A stretch of DNA of 7,893 nucleotides from Planctomycetota bacterium (lineage in GTDB: Bacteria > Planctomycetota > Planctomycetia > Pirellulales > Lacipirellulaceae): NCBI GenBank assembly GCA_024278035.1, contig JAJRUA010000243.1, positions 1 to 7,893 of the forward strand. The letters are read 5' to 3'. Position numbers and translations under genes: made by a program. Under the pieces are notes generated by a model that saw nothing but the letters and a program-made list of their open reading frames with translations, did not search any database and had not been told where the DNA came from. This document shows positions 7,871-7,893 of the stretch, piece after piece. Within the stretch, counting starts at the first letter, position 1, and each line of letters opens with the position of its first letter.

Positions 7871-7893
7871 CCCGAAAAAGGGGTCGAATTCAC

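Larger units (their letters stand above)
7396..7893. other. 498-bp region upstream of gltB without a convincing gene
   Basis: No recognisable protein-coding or tRNA gene was found. Minus-strand transcription through it would give gltB a long leader. It contains a 6-bp hairpin at 7663-7679 (GGCAGC, loop AGATG, GCTGCC), a perfect palindrome CCCAATTGGG at 7596-7605, a 5-bp hairpin GGCTC/GAGCC at 7822-7836, and a weak promoter candidate near the right edge. On the plus strand an ATG at 7800 opens a frame of 31 codons to the window end (MNIERDRRLKPSQDS), which could be the start of a divergent gene but has no family support. I could not match any known riboswitch. Confidence 0.5.

Noticed and set aside
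7800..7893. Plus-strand ATG with 31 open codons to the window end
   Set aside because: It may be the start of a divergent gene, with GGA about 8 nt upstream, but the visible peptide is too short and unfamiliar to support a call.

Overview
The window is bacterial DNA from an ordinary nitrogen-assimilation locus that carries two mobile-DNA signatures. The wording of the glutamate synthase proteins and the presence of a GxxExxY protein suggest a planctomycete, perhaps Pirellulales-like. That placement rests on memory of the families and was not tested by a search.

Layout from left to right. Positions 1-393 (+) hold the C-terminal end of an IS4-type DDE transposase cut by the window edge. Positions 394-596 are a convergent intergenic gap with a direct repeat and a bulged hairpin. 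Everything from 597 to 7395 reads on the minus strand in the order gltB (7395-2731), a GxxExxY gene (about 2667-2272), gltD (2171-597). Positions 7396-7893 are upstream of gltB. They hold no convincing gene, a few short palindromes and a weak promoter candidate.

GltB and GltD are the large and small subunits of bacterial, normally NADPH-dependent, glutamate synthase (GOGAT). GltB has the N-terminal catalytic cysteine of a class II amidotransferase, an FMN-domain GDGGGTGAS loop, a three-cysteine 3Fe-4S motif and a C-terminal glycine-rich helix domain. GltD has the N-terminal cysteine clusters for 4Fe-4S centres and two Rossmann nucleotide-binding motifs. Both genes look intact.

The most notable feature is the segment between gltB and gltD. 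A GxxExxY gene (PD-(D/E)xK-like family, function unknown) is enclosed by two near-perfect 29-bp inverted repeats (27/29 identical). Each repeat contains three tandem 8-bp units of the form CGCRGRGR. The repeats begin 2 bp after the gltB stop codon and end 25 bp before the gltD start codon, so without the 532-bp segment the two genes would lie 27 bp apart. This looks like a compact cassette that entered the gltBD operon in the sense orientation without breaking either gene. I infer that it is a small mobile or domesticated element; no target-site duplication was seen.
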